From positions 3,100,001-3,164,000 of the forward strand of contig NZ_CP068082.1 in assembly GCF_016724845.1 (NCBI RefSeq): a stretch of 64,000 nt of DNA, given 5' to 3'. The notes below the pieces were generated by a model, which did no database searches, was not told the origin of the DNA, and saw only the letters and a program-made list of their open reading frames with translations. Shown here in pieces: positions 56,166 through 64,000 of the stretch. How positions within the stretch are numbered: the first letter of the stretch is position 1; the number at the start of each line of letters is the position of its first letter. The position numbers and the translations under genes were made by a program. This DNA is from Sphingobacterium spiritivorum (GTDB taxonomy: Bacteria; Bacteroidota; Bacteroidia; Sphingobacteriales; Sphingobacteriaceae).

Positions 56166-57377
56166 TTATAACGGAATGAGTTTGTTTTCTAGCAGGTATT
56201 CTCTTCGGATTTTCTGGTTTATTTTATGGATAACCGAAATCAATAAATCGTGGGAGGCCTTTGGCTCTGCTTCCTTCAGTAGTTTAACTTTCACTAAAGA
56301 AAAATAGATATGTTCTCTGGGTAACTGTTGTTCAATTTCATTAAGGAGTGTCAGCGCTTCTTTCGTTTTCCCGATACGGCTCAGACAAAAGCAATAATTT
56401 AGTTTTACTATAGGTGACTGCGAGACCTCAAGCATTATTTCGTATAGTTTTACAATAGCCTCCCAGTCCGATATGGTTAACGGTTGTATCGACATATACT
56501 TGCTGATAATGATAGCTTCAAGATAAAACCGGTGAATAGCATTAGGTTCTCTGAGGTAATGAAAACCTGCATCAATTAATTGTTTGTTCCATTTATCCCG
56601 GTTCTGGTTGAAAAAAGAAATGAGTTTTCCTTTATCAATCCGGGCAGGGATTCGTGCGATATGAAAGCAAAATAAGGCTAATAAGTTGCTGGTTGAATCG
56701 TATTGATACTGATTAAGCAACAATTTGAGTAATGAAAATGCTTCTATACACAGGTCTTCATTGATAATATTGCCCGTTTTTTCATTGAAAGAATCAAAAC
56801 CAATATTGAAAACGGCATAAAGGATTTCTTCTATAATAGAAATAGTCTGTTGGTCTGGCGTAACAGAGTTTATGTCAATAGTCCTGTTATGAAACTCCAG
56901 ACGTAGCGAGTTTTTAGTCCTGTTAATACTTTTGTAAATAGCTTCCTCATTGATTAATGTACTGTCTCTAATTTCAGTGACATTTAAACCAAAAATATTT
57001 TTAAGTATAAAAAGTATTTTGGCCTGATTGGATACACTTTCCAGAGAAGCAATGAAAAGCATAGTCTGAAGTCGCAAATCTTTGTCGGTTATAGCCTCTT
57101 CATCACTATTTGCTACAGGAATAGTACTTTTTCTTTTCTGTTTTTCTTTAATCTGGTTCAATACATCATTGCGGGCCACAATGAAAAGCCAGTTCTCTTT
57201 ATTATCGGGAATAATGTTGTGTTTCCACGTTTTCAACGATTTTAAAAATGAATTTTGAATAGCATCTTCAATCTCCGTAACGTAATCCGTACCAAATTGA
57301 TATAATAATCCCGAGAACAGCTTTCCTTGCAGTGATCTGTAATTCGTTTCTTGTTCTGGAAGCACCTTATTGCTCAT
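56166..57377 (-). CDS. ECF42-type RNA polymerase sigma factor with C-terminal TPR-like domain
   Basis: From the ATG at 57377 the protein has 403 residues (the longer frame to 57422 is not supported). Sigma region 2 has DAIQNSFLKSLKTWKHN (about residues 39-55) and WLFIVARNDVLNQIKEKQKRK-type helices. Region 4 has FILKNIFGLNVTEIRD and EEAIYKSINRTKNSL (about 125-160). A long C-terminal extension of about 230 residues carries TPR-like helices (VKLYEIMLEVSQSP, LNYCFCLSRIGKTKEAL). This layout, and the DGPF partner upstream with an 11-base overlap, are hallmarks of ECF42. No anti-sigma gene is present. The TPR part is thought to regulate activity in this group. Confidence 0.85.
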   Translation of the reverse strand: MSNKVLPEQETNYRSLQGKLFSGLLYQFGTDYVTEIEDAIQNSFLKSLKTWKHNIIPDNKENWLFIVARNDVLNQIKEKQKRKSTIPVANSDEEAITDKDLRLQTMLFIASLESVSNQAKILFILKNIFGLNVTEIRDSTLINEEAIYKSINRTKNSLRLEFHNRTIDINSVTPDQQTISIIEEILYAVFNIGFDSFNEKTGNIINEDLCIEAFSLLKLLLNQYQYDSTSNLLALFCFHIARIPARIDKGKLISFFNQNRDKWNKQLIDAGFHYLREPNAIHRFYLEAIIISKYMSIQPLTISDWEAIVKLYEIMLEVSQSPIVKLNYCFCLSRIGKTKEALTLLNEIEQQLPREHIYFSLVKVKLLKEAEPKASHDLLISVIHKINQKIRREYLLENKLIPL

Positions 57378-57723
57378 AATCTTCCATTTCCATGATAGGG
57401 CGTATTTCGGTAGTGCCTCCATACAGGTGTGTCGGACATTCTTTGGCCAATGTTACAATTGTTTGCAAATCGGTTGCCTGTAAAAGGTAATAACCGCCAA
57501 TAATTTCTTTAGATTCCAGATAAGGTCCGTCTTTGATTACACAATCCTTTCCGGTGATAAGAATGCCTTTTTCATGTAGTCCGTCACCCGAAATTAAATG
57601 TCCGGCTTCTGCCAGTTTAGTCGCCCAGTTCATATGGGCCTGGGCTAATTCTTGCATTTCTTTTGATGATAATTCACTGATCTTTTGAACATCTTCGTGA
57701 AGTAGTAATAAGAATTGTTTCAT
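57367..57723 (-). CDS. DGPF (YCII-related) protein
   Basis: From the ATG at 57723 the protein has 118 residues (an in-frame TTG at 57729 is less likely). It shows the YCII fold with FLLLLHED at the start, the KDGPYLESKEIIGGYYLL segment (the DGPF-type motif at about residues 64-81), and a closing GGTTEIRPIMEM. DGPF proteins accompany ECF42 sigma factors and are thought to have redox- or stress-related roles, but the activity is not settled. It is the first gene of the three-gene operon; its stop overlaps the sigma start by 11 bases. Confidence 0.85.
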   Translation of the reverse strand: MKQFLLLLHEDVQKISELSSKEMQELAQAHMNWATKLAEAGHLISGDGLHEKGILITGKDCVIKDGPYLESKEIIGGYYLLQATDLQTIVTLAKECPTHLYGGTTEIRPIMEMEDYEQ

Positions 57724-57881
57724 GGTCAATTTGTTTTAGAATTTTAATAAAGACATTTTACCATTCCCGTTTTGGACATTTTTTTAAATATTTTTTAAGA
57801 ACAGTAAAAACAGGGCATTTTCACATATGAAATTTAGGCGTTTTAGTTATAACATACATTCCGATTGCTAAGAAATGGAGA

Positions 57882-58295
57882 TCAACAACTATGTTTGGCA
57901 GCCCGGCCCAATCCTATAATTATTGAAGTGACTAAGACAATCGTGTATGCCCACATAAGCCAGGAGCCAAACGTAGCAGCATTGCTTGCCGGCATATTAG
58001 GGAATAGAGCACCAAAAAACTGAATAACAAAAGTATCTATCAACATTCCCGGCAATACTAAAAGTACACCCGCAACTACATTTTCAAGTCCTGTTAATCT
58101 GAATTTTCTGCATGTAAGTACAGTCACCAATCCCAATACGGGTACCACTACGATGTACAAAATGCTGAGTACAACAGGTGAATCGGTAATAAAAAAATAT
58201 TGCCCTGCCACTCTGAAAGCAATAGTAGCAAGTAGCCAGATGAGAAATCCTATACCGAGTACAAGGATGAAAGAACGTTTTTGCAGAGGTGTCAT
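57882..58295 (-). CDS. Four-helix membrane protein (DUF5367-like)
   Basis: The 137-residue hydrophobic protein has four predicted helices (about residues 8-28, 38-58, 70-95, 108-130). A central segment, GVLLVLPGMLIDTF, is followed by FPNMPASNAATFGSWLMW, resembling the DUF5367 group. There is no catalytic motif, and the function is unknown. It lies 146 bases upstream (5' on the strand) of nothing obvious, and 158 bases from the DGPF gene. Confidence 0.6.
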   Translation of the reverse strand: MTPLQKRSFILVLGIGFLIWLLATIAFRVAGQYFFITDSPVVLSILYIVVVPVLGLVTVLTCRKFRLTGLENVVAGVLLVLPGMLIDTFVIQFFGALFPNMPASNAATFGSWLMWAYTIVLVTSIIIGLGRAAKHSC

Positions 58296-58441
58296 ATTTT
58301 TAATTTTTAGGATTACTGTGAAATGCTAAAATAAGACAATTCGCTTTGGTTAGCAATCAAATTTCTATTCCTTTTGTATTATTTGGCCGATCTGACTAAA
58401 GAGTTTTCAAATTAAGAAAAAAACTGCCATTTGATAGAAGG

Positions 58442-59077
58442 TTAATACCGATACTTCAGCTTTCTTGTAAATAAGAGTAATGATACAGGTACTAAAAGTG
58501 AAAGGAAGAGTAGAGAAAATTTTGCTACGGTAATCCATGCCAATGAACCGGCTACCAACAGATGTTGCTGAGGAAATTCCGTAAGGAGATAAAATACAGT
58601 TGCATTCTCAAGCATATCAAATCCAAACCATATCCACGGGAGTGTCTCTACTGTTTTGAAGAAATATTTTGTGAGTGCTACCCGTTGCAGTGTGAATTTG
58701 GAAAAAGTATGCAGAAATAAGAGCATAGATAAAGGAAAAATAACATCAATAGTGTAGGTAAAACGTTTATACACCTGTATTCCTATCTCCGGAAATGATT
58801 GTATGTAGTGATATACTGCATCGCTCCCGAATATTGGTTTTTTATCGAATATTTCCAGTCCTCCTAATAACATACTTACTTGTTTGGAACCTGCGGGAAT
58901 ATTAAATGAATGTGTAATGATAAATACTATAATAAAAATCAGAAAGACAAGCCCCAGCTTTTTTGCACTTACTTTTCCATCTGCGGATACAGTATTTGAG
59001 TTATTGCCGAGAAGTATTCCAAAAATAAGACCCAGCAAAAAAATTGTGGGTATATAAAATAGATGTTGAAAAGTCAT
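58442..59077 (-). CDS. Hypothetical membrane protein with five to six helices
   Basis: The 211-residue hydrophobic protein of unknown family has likely helices at about residues 4-24, 40-60, 115-130, 146-165 and 180-205. It has the segments FGIDMLENATVF-like WFGFDMLENATVFYLLTEF and ITHSFNIPAGSKQV. It lies between the small DUF5367-like gene and the Crp-like regulator, all on the same strand, and may be under the regulator's control; this is conjecture. Confidence 0.55.
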   Translation of the reverse strand: MTFQHLFYIPTIFLLGLIFGILLGNNSNTVSADGKVSAKKLGLVFLIFIIVFIITHSFNIPAGSKQVSMLLGGLEIFDKKPIFGSDAVYHYIQSFPEIGIQVYKRFTYTIDVIFPLSMLLFLHTFSKFTLQRVALTKYFFKTVETLPWIWFGFDMLENATVFYLLTEFPQQHLLVAGSLAWITVAKFSLLFLSLLVPVSLLLFTRKLKYRY

Positions 59078-59155
59078 AAGCTTATATTTTTACCGTTTTA
59101 TGAATGCTTCAAAGAACAGTTATTTTTCCGGTAAAAATATTGGTCTGCACCAACA

Positions 59156-59728
59156 TCAGAAGCGCACGCTATTCATCAGTTTGCTAAAGTTGGTCGGGTC
59201 TATTGCCAGATAAGCGGCTATATATTTTTGGGGCACTTGCTGTAACAGGTGCGGACTTCTTTGGCAAAATATCTTAAAGCGTTCTTCAATAGTAGTAGAG
59301 CGGAGTTCTATCTGCCTGTTGATAAGACCTATGGACAAATTTTCGGATAATTTTCTGAATAACCGCTCTACTTGCCGGGATTGATCAAAGATTTCCTGTA
59401 AGGTAGAATAATTCAGGTAGTTTAGTGTACTGTCTGTAATGCAGGTAACGTTGTATGCTGATGGTTTCTGAAAAATAAACGATTCCATTACAACACACAG
59501 GTTTGGAGGATACGCAAACCCCAGAATATTGTTTTTACCCAGCGTATCAAAGTTATACATCTGGATGCCTTTCTCAACAAAGTATATATTGCGTTGTGTC
59601 TCGCCTTCATGCACGATGTGGTCACCTTTTTTGAAATGCTTCGTCCGGAAATCTTTTGTCAGAAGTTCAAAATCGACAGAGGTAAAAGCTGGATCTAATC
59701 CACAGATATATTCATATAATAAATTCAT
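59156..59728 (-). CDS. Crp/Fnr-family transcriptional regulator
   Basis: The 190-residue protein has an N-terminal cyclic-nucleotide-binding-like beta barrel (KGDHIVHEGETQRNIYFVEKG, key residues GDHIVHEGE, about residues 35-55) and a long helix. The short C-terminal helix-turn-helix (YIAAYLAIDPTNFSKLM, about 168-184) is typical of Bacteroidota Crp-like regulators. The ligand is unknown; the cAMP phosphate-binding residues are not clear. It is the first of a same-strand group with two membrane proteins downstream. Confidence 0.85.
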   Translation of the reverse strand: MNLLYEYICGLDPAFTSVDFELLTKDFRTKHFKKGDHIVHEGETQRNIYFVEKGIQMYNFDTLGKNNILGFAYPPNLCVVMESFIFQKPSAYNVTCITDSTLNYLNYSTLQEIFDQSRQVERLFRKLSENLSIGLINRQIELRSTTIEERFKIFCQRSPHLLQQVPQKYIAAYLAIDPTNFSKLMNSVRF

Positions 59729-59951
59729 TATGAATTCGGTTATAAAAAAATATTACCTGCAATATATAACATAAAAATCTGGAACTAACCCTTGTTAATA
59801 AACTACCGCTTGTACCAGAGAAAATACTTTACATCACCACCGGACGTCGTTTTAAAAATACAGGCCATTTTAAAGGATTTCTTAAACAATCATATCAACA
59901 ATATAAAATTGATTGCAATTTTGTATTCTAATTATACTAAAATTTACAGAA

Positions 59952-60711
59952 ATGAATACATCAAAAATTGCTATTGTAACAGGAGGAAGTCGTGGTTTGG
60001 GAAGAAACGCTGCTCTTAAAATTGCTAAAAATGGAATCCATCTTGTGATTACTTATCACAACAACAAGGAAAAGCAGAGGAAGTAGTAGCTGAAATTACC
60101 GAAATAGGGAGAAGAGCAGTCGCAATTCAATTGGACACGAGCAATGTGAAAGAATTTCCAGCTTTTATTGAAAAACTAACTGTTTACTTAAGCAAAGAAT
60201 ATCAGAACCCTAATTTTGATTTTTTAATTAACAATGCAGGAACAGGAGACATACTTTATTTACAGACGCTACTGAAGAAGAATTTGATTCAATGGTGAAT
60301 ATTCATTTCAAAGGTGTTTATTTTCTTACACAAAAGTTGTTGCCATACTTAAATAATAGGGGAAGCATTATCAATATTTCATCTGGATTAGCGAGGTTTT
60401 CTCATCCAAATACATCAATGTATGCTAGTGTAAAAGGTGCAATTGAAGTAGTGAGCAGAATTTTGGCAGTAGAATTAGGAACAAGAAAAATCAGGGTAAA
60501 TACTCTTGCATCGGGAGCTATTCAGACAGATTTCAATGGAGGGACAGTTCGTGACAATGAAAAGGTAAATAAAATGGTTTCGGATTTAACAGCTTTAGGC
60601 AGACCCGGAGTTCCTGACGATATTGGTGGAGTGATTGCCTTTCTTTGCACCGAAGAAGCTCGTTGGATAAATGGACAGCGAATTGAAGTTTCAGGAGGTA
60701 TGCATTTGTAG
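59952..60711 (+). pseudogene. SDR-family oxidoreductase with two frameshifts
   Basis: From ATG 59952 the reading starts MNTSKIAIVTGGSRGLGRNAAL (shown by TGGSRGLG at residues 10-17). At the A-run 60070-60073 one base is missing, so the frame meets stop codons. The next frame gives the VVAEITEIGRRAVAIQLDTS stretch up to INNAGTG. A second one-base loss near 60245-60249 shifts to the last frame, which runs from about 60250 (open from ATG 60292) to the end with YASVKGA (catalytic Tyr and Lys), NTLASGAIQTDF and WINGQRIEVSGG. All SDR motifs are otherwise intact, so the damage is recent or is a sequencing error in homopolymers. Confidence 0.85.
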
Positions 60712-60974
60712 ATTATGAAGGAGCAATAATATTAATCTGTTATTATAAAGACTTCTGCAATTTTGGAAGTTGGATATCATTTTTAAATCCTCTATAATTC
60801 TGTAAGTCTGTTTGTTATTTGTGTTTTCTTTGTGAAAGAAGAAGTGCATTTCAATCCAATTACAAGAAATAATTTTTGTATATTGTTTCACTACAAACCA
60901 ATCGGGTTACCGATTTGCACTTGCTATTTCGTATACCTGTCAAGCTATTCTGTAAAACAGATATAAATATTTAT

Positions 60975-62069
60975 ATGAAGAATATTGATACTATAAATGC
61001 CTTTAAAACCACTATTCAAGAAACAGATTTCGGCGTCATAACCAGATTGGTCGCAGATGTAGAAGTTTCGGCCAAAGACAGTATCCTGTTTGGAGCAAAA
61101 ACACTGATGACAAATTATGTTTACAATGAAAACGGAACCTACAATTTGATATATACCATTATCAATACAGACGGAGTTACCGAAAGTTTTGCAGAGGACG
61201 ACGGAATACTGCCAACCCTGTTTCTGAGTCCGAAAGAGGACAATTATGTTTCCATAGTACCCTACGACCCGGATAAGGAATTGGAAATCAGTATTCCTGT
61301 TTTCAATCGTGAAAATACAGCACTTCCAAAAGGAAACAGGCCTTTTAAGGGAGATTTTATAGGTGTATCGGCTCAGTTTTCGATTTTTTATGATGTAGAT
61401 ATCTGGTCAGATACAAAACCGGATAAAATGCTTGCCGTCGAATTTAAAGACAATGCGATAAAAAAGAAGCACAACATCAAAGTGCCTTTGCCAAGAAATA
61501 ACAAAATATGTATTGAAAACAATGAAATCCACTTGTTGGCAAAAGATGGAGATAGATGGCTGCACCGACAGATTGATGAAAAAGGGAATGTTATCAGGCA
61601 GCGAAGAATCGAAACAAAACAAAGGTATTTCAGAGAGATTTTAAGCTTATCATTCGACAGAAACTCCTATTTGCTAACCCAGACAAAAGGGAAAATAATT
61701 GTTGAGGTGATTGATCAAAACGGAGCGGGCAACACTGTGGAGCTTATGGATATAACAGACCCGTTCTTCAATACCTGGCAACCTGTAAAAGTATCAGAAA
61801 ACACTTTTGTTACAAAATTTAACGGCGAGTTTGGCAACGGATGGTTCACCACCAGAAATGACCAGCTTTTAGAAATATTTTACAGTAAGGGTGAAAAAGG
61901 ATATAAAAATTTATTGACGAACGAAGTTTTACAGATGGATCATGAAAATTTAGTCATTTCAGGTTTAAATAAAACTGATGATAATAGTTATGCTGTCGTA
62001 TTTTATCCAATGGTGGATAGAACTACTAAAAATAAAACCTTACTTATTTTAAACCGTAAGATTAAATAG
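60975..62069 (+). CDS. Orphan protein of unknown function, beta-rich
   Basis: From ATG 60975 the protein has 364 residues (an upstream frame to 60876 adds 33 atypical residues). It is acidic, mostly predicted beta strands with repeated segments such as NENGTYNLIYTIIN, QIDEKGNVIRQRRIETKQRY, RNSYLLTQTKGKIIVEVID and GNGWFTTRNDQLLEIFYSKGE, which may form a propeller-like fold. No signal peptide, transmembrane helix or known catalytic motif was found. The neighbours are an SDR pseudogene and an AraC regulator on the same strand, but gaps of more than 100 bases separate them. I do not recognise the family. Confidence 0.65.
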   Translation: MKNIDTINAFKTTIQETDFGVITRLVADVEVSAKDSILFGAKTLMTNYVYNENGTYNLIYTIINTDGVTESFAEDDGILPTLFLSPKEDNYVSIVPYDPDKELEISIPVFNRENTALPKGNRPFKGDFIGVSAQFSIFYDVDIWSDTKPDKMLAVEFKDNAIKKKHNIKVPLPRNNKICIENNEIHLLAKDGDRWLHRQIDEKGNVIRQRRIETKQRYFREILSLSFDRNSYLLTQTKGKIIVEVIDQNGAGNTVELMDITDPFFNTWQPVKVSENTFVTKFNGEFGNGWFTTRNDQLLEIFYSKGEKGYKNLLTNEVLQMDHENLVISGLNKTDDNSYAVVFYPMVDRTTKNKTLLILNRKIK

Positions 62070-62188
62070 CGAACCAATAACAATAAGAATTCCGTTTTAA
62101 AATGCCTGCTGCGCATATCTTGCAATACACTTTTTATATTGCCATTAAAAGTAGAATAACGTCTTCAATCTTTTAGAGCCACACTGTA

Positions 62189-62932
62189 ATGAAATATAGA
62201 GAAATTGAACCAAACGGATTTTTAAGCGACTTTGTAAAGTGTTTTTGGTATTATGAAACTGCCGGCAAGGAAGTCCTGCACACCATTTTGCCGGATGGAT
62301 ATTTTGACCTGATTGCAGAGTTTGAAAACGAAAAATTGACCACCGTAAAACTTACAGGCATATGGACAAAACCGAAAGACATAAGAATTTGCAGAAATAC
62401 AACATTCTTCGCCATCAGATTCAAACTTCCGGCAATAGAGTATCTCTTCAGCAAAGAATTGAAATCTATTTTGGATACAAAGGCAGATTTACCTTTTTCG
62501 TTCTGGAACATCCATAAATATCAGTACGATGAATTTGAAGGTTTTGTTTCCGGCATTATCCGACATTTAGAAACTTCGCTTAAACATGTGCACCGGATTG
62601 ACAGCCGGAAACTGAAATTATTTGAGATTATTTATCAGCAAAAAACGAAAACGGTTTCTGAAATTTCGGATGAAATTATATGGAGCAGCCGACAGATAAA
62701 CAGGTATTTCCAATCGAAGTATGGTATTTCTTTAAAAGAATTTTTAAACATAGTCCGTTGCAACGCTGCCTATCCCGAAATTTCAAATGGCAATCTAAAT
62801 CCCAATTCCGATTATTTTGACCAGCCCCATTTCATAAAAGAAATTAAGAGACATACGGGTGTAACCCCAAAAGAACTGAACAAAAACGAAAACGACCGAT
62901 TTTTACAATTATCAAAGGAAGTGGAAACGTAA
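62189..62932 (+). CDS. AraC-family transcriptional regulator
   Basis: The 247-residue protein has an N-terminal sensing domain (DUF6597-like), starting YREIEPNGFLSDFVKCFWYY, with ILPDGYFDLIAEF. The C-terminal AraC DNA-binding domain has two helix-turn-helix parts, VSEISDEIIWSSRQINRYFQ (about residues 154-173) and a second ending PHFIKEIKRHTGVTPKELN (about 213-231). It lies 30 bases before a VOC-family gene on the same strand and probably controls it or its own locus. The ligand is unknown. Confidence 0.85.
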   Translation: MKYREIEPNGFLSDFVKCFWYYETAGKEVLHTILPDGYFDLIAEFENEKLTTVKLTGIWTKPKDIRICRNTTFFAIRFKLPAIEYLFSKELKSILDTKADLPFSFWNIHKYQYDEFEGFVSGIIRHLETSLKHVHRIDSRKLKLFEIIYQQKTKTVSEISDEIIWSSRQINRYFQSKYGISLKEFLNIVRCNAAYPEISNGNLNPNSDYFDQPHFIKEIKRHTGVTPKELNKNENDRFLQLSKEVET

Positions 62933-62962
62933 GTTTGGGATATAATTTTAAACCCGGAAAAA

Positions 62963-63385
62963 ATGAAAATAAGCAAACTCTCCCCAAACTTTGAAGTAAC
63001 TGACGTAAGAAAAACGGTTGCTTTTTATACCGAAAATTTTGGTTTCAACCTCATTATGGCAGTTCCCCAGACGCAGGACGGAATAGACCCCGCTTTTGCA
63101 GAAAACAAGGAATATGTGTATGCAATGGTGCAAAGGGACGGTGTAGAATTTATGTTTCAACGCTCAGATACATTCAAGGATGATATTGTTTTTTCAAAAG
63201 GACAAAATATAGGTGCAACCGTTTCTTTTTATATGGAAATAGAAGGCATAAAAGAGTTTTATGAAAATCTGAAAGGTGAAAATCTTATAATGACCGAATT
63301 GCAAGCCACATGGTATGGCATGCAGGAATTTTACGTAAAAGACCTGAATGGTTATATTCTTGGATTTGCTGAAAAAGCTGATTAA
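62963..63385 (+). CDS. VOC-family (glyoxalase/bleomycin resistance-like) protein
   Basis: The 140-residue protein has the VOC beta-alpha-beta modules: LSPNFEVTDVRKTVAFYTENFGF (key residues VxDVxKTVAFYTENxGF) at the start and EFYVKDLNGYILGFAE at the end (about residues 121-136, with the typical D.dG.i.gf.e pattern). The metal-binding His/Glu set is incomplete to the eye: there are Glu residues but no His at the usual first position. The substrate is unknown. It is 30 bases after the AraC regulator and likely in the same transcription unit. Confidence 0.8.
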   Translation: MKISKLSPNFEVTDVRKTVAFYTENFGFNLIMAVPQTQDGIDPAFAENKEYVYAMVQRDGVEFMFQRSDTFKDDIVFSKGQNIGATVSFYMEIEGIKEFYENLKGENLIMTELQATWYGMQEFYVKDLNGYILGFAEKAD

Positions 63386-63484
63386 ATATAAATTTTTGAT
63401 TTCTGAAAAATCACAAAACTATTGTTTGATAAAAAATTAGTATTGATGCTTCCGTTTTTTGCAAATGAGGGTAAGAAGCAGGCA

Positions 63485-63847
63485 CTAAATGTTTATATCA
63501 ATTTCTAAGACTTCATCCGGAAGCCAGCCTTCATCGTTATTGCTTATTTTTCGTGCCCAGCTCCAGCCATTCAGAGACTTTATCTTTATCACCAATTCGT
63601 CTTTGGTTATGTCTAATTCTTTGGCACTATAGTTTTCTAAGATGAGTCCTTGTTTTCCGTCTTCTAAATTTTCAATGATCTGAACAGGAATCCATCCTCC
63701 GAGCTGGTTGTCATTTTCAGCCCAGATCCAGTCTTTCCAATTCTCTTCCGGGGCAAGATTACCCAGTTTTACAATTTCTCCTTTAGATAATTGAATAGGG
63801 TTTTTGTATGATGTTGTATATGAGGTGATTGCTTTCCATGTTTTCAT
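63485..63847 (-). CDS. Tandem SH3-like domain protein
   Basis: The 120-residue protein consists of two SH3-like repeats. The first is ISLSKGEIVKLG-like (residues about 20-56) with WIWAENDNQLGGWIPVQII. The second is about residues 70-118, with LDITKDELVIKIKSLNGWSWARKI and EGWLPDEVLEI. Both have the ALYDY-like start replaced by YTTSYKNPI/LENYSAKE, and the typical W..a......GWIP/GWLP ends. There is no signal peptide, so it is cytoplasmic. Its ligand is not known. It is the last feature before the right edge, with about 150 bases of non-coding sequence after it. Confidence 0.75.
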   Translation of the reverse strand: MKTWKAITSYTTSYKNPIQLSKGEIVKLGNLAPEENWKDWIWAENDNQLGGWIPVQIIENLEDGKQGLILENYSAKELDITKDELVIKIKSLNGWSWARKISNNDEGWLPDEVLEIDINI

Positions 63848-64000
63848 AATTCAAAAGGCTGTTTTGAGTATTGTTTTTATAGTTATGCGAATTGCTGTTA
63901 CTGATAAATATGATTTTTTAATATTGGAAATAAAAGTCCTTGAAAAATTCATTTTTTATACCAATGCCATTTTACAATAGGCGTTGAAGACTTTTGCAAA

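Noticed and set aside
60712..60974. Possible 33-residue N-terminal extension of the orphan gene (from 60876)
   Set aside because: The extension has no conserved or signal-like character, and ATG 60975 is well placed.

Overview
The window looks like a chromosome segment from a Bacteroidota species, most likely Sphingobacteriaceae (Sphingobacterium-like). The supporting evidence is Bacteroidota-type promoters (TTTG, 18-20 bases, TAnnTTTG) before the tRNA-tuf, trpT and rplK units, the general lack of Shine-Dalgarno sequences before starts, several TTG/GTG starts, the long Bacteroidota form of IspG, a type IX secretion C-terminal domain protein, and moderately AT-rich DNA. The species assignment is inferred from protein character, not from a database search.

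Layout. 1-2.4 kb: a partial SirB1/transglutaminase-like gene, a decayed methyltransferase-like gene and a D15/BamA-like outer membrane protein. 2.5-16.2 kb: the translation/transcription core, in the order tRNA-Thr, Tyr, Gly, Thr, tuf, tRNA-Trp, secE, nusG, rplK, rplA, rplJ, rplL, rpoB, rpoC. 16.2-23.8 kb: a complete hexuronate (glucuronate/galacturonate) catabolic locus of eda-kdgK facing SDR oxidoreductase-uxuA-uxaC-exuT, with a LacI-type regulator. 23.9-39.6 kb: envelope and housekeeping genes, namely lolA-ftsK, a DUF4397 lipoprotein, tyrS, an AcpH-like gene, an APC permease, kup, a small T9SS-domain protein, ispG, a LiaF-like membrane protein and mlaE-mlaF. 39.6-46.9 kb: a broken MNT-type nucleotidyltransferase pair, a RlmI-like methyltransferase, a large conserved protein of unknown function, purU, parE and an exported GyrI-like protein. 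47-54.8 kb: an RND tripartite efflux operon and a DHA2 multidrug transporter. 54.8-64 kb: an accessory, AT-richer stretch with an SRPBCC protein, a DGPF (YCII)-ECF42 sigma-lipoprotein operon, small membrane proteins, a Crp-like regulator, an SDR pseudogene with two frameshifts, an orphan protein, an AraC-VOC pair and a tandem-SH3 protein.

How the parts work together. UxaC, the SDR, UxuA, KdgK and Eda form a full route from imported hexuronates to pyruvate and glyceraldehyde-3-phosphate. The first four loci of 2.5-16 kb encode the translation and transcription apparatus with strong intrinsic terminators between units. No CRISPR array, prophage, insertion sequence or recognisable defence island was found. 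The most unusual items are the uncharacterised 594-residue protein, the MNT gene inactivated by an apparent short-repeat deletion, the nearly cargo-free T9SS domain protein, the exported GyrI-like domain and the DGPF/ECF42 operon.
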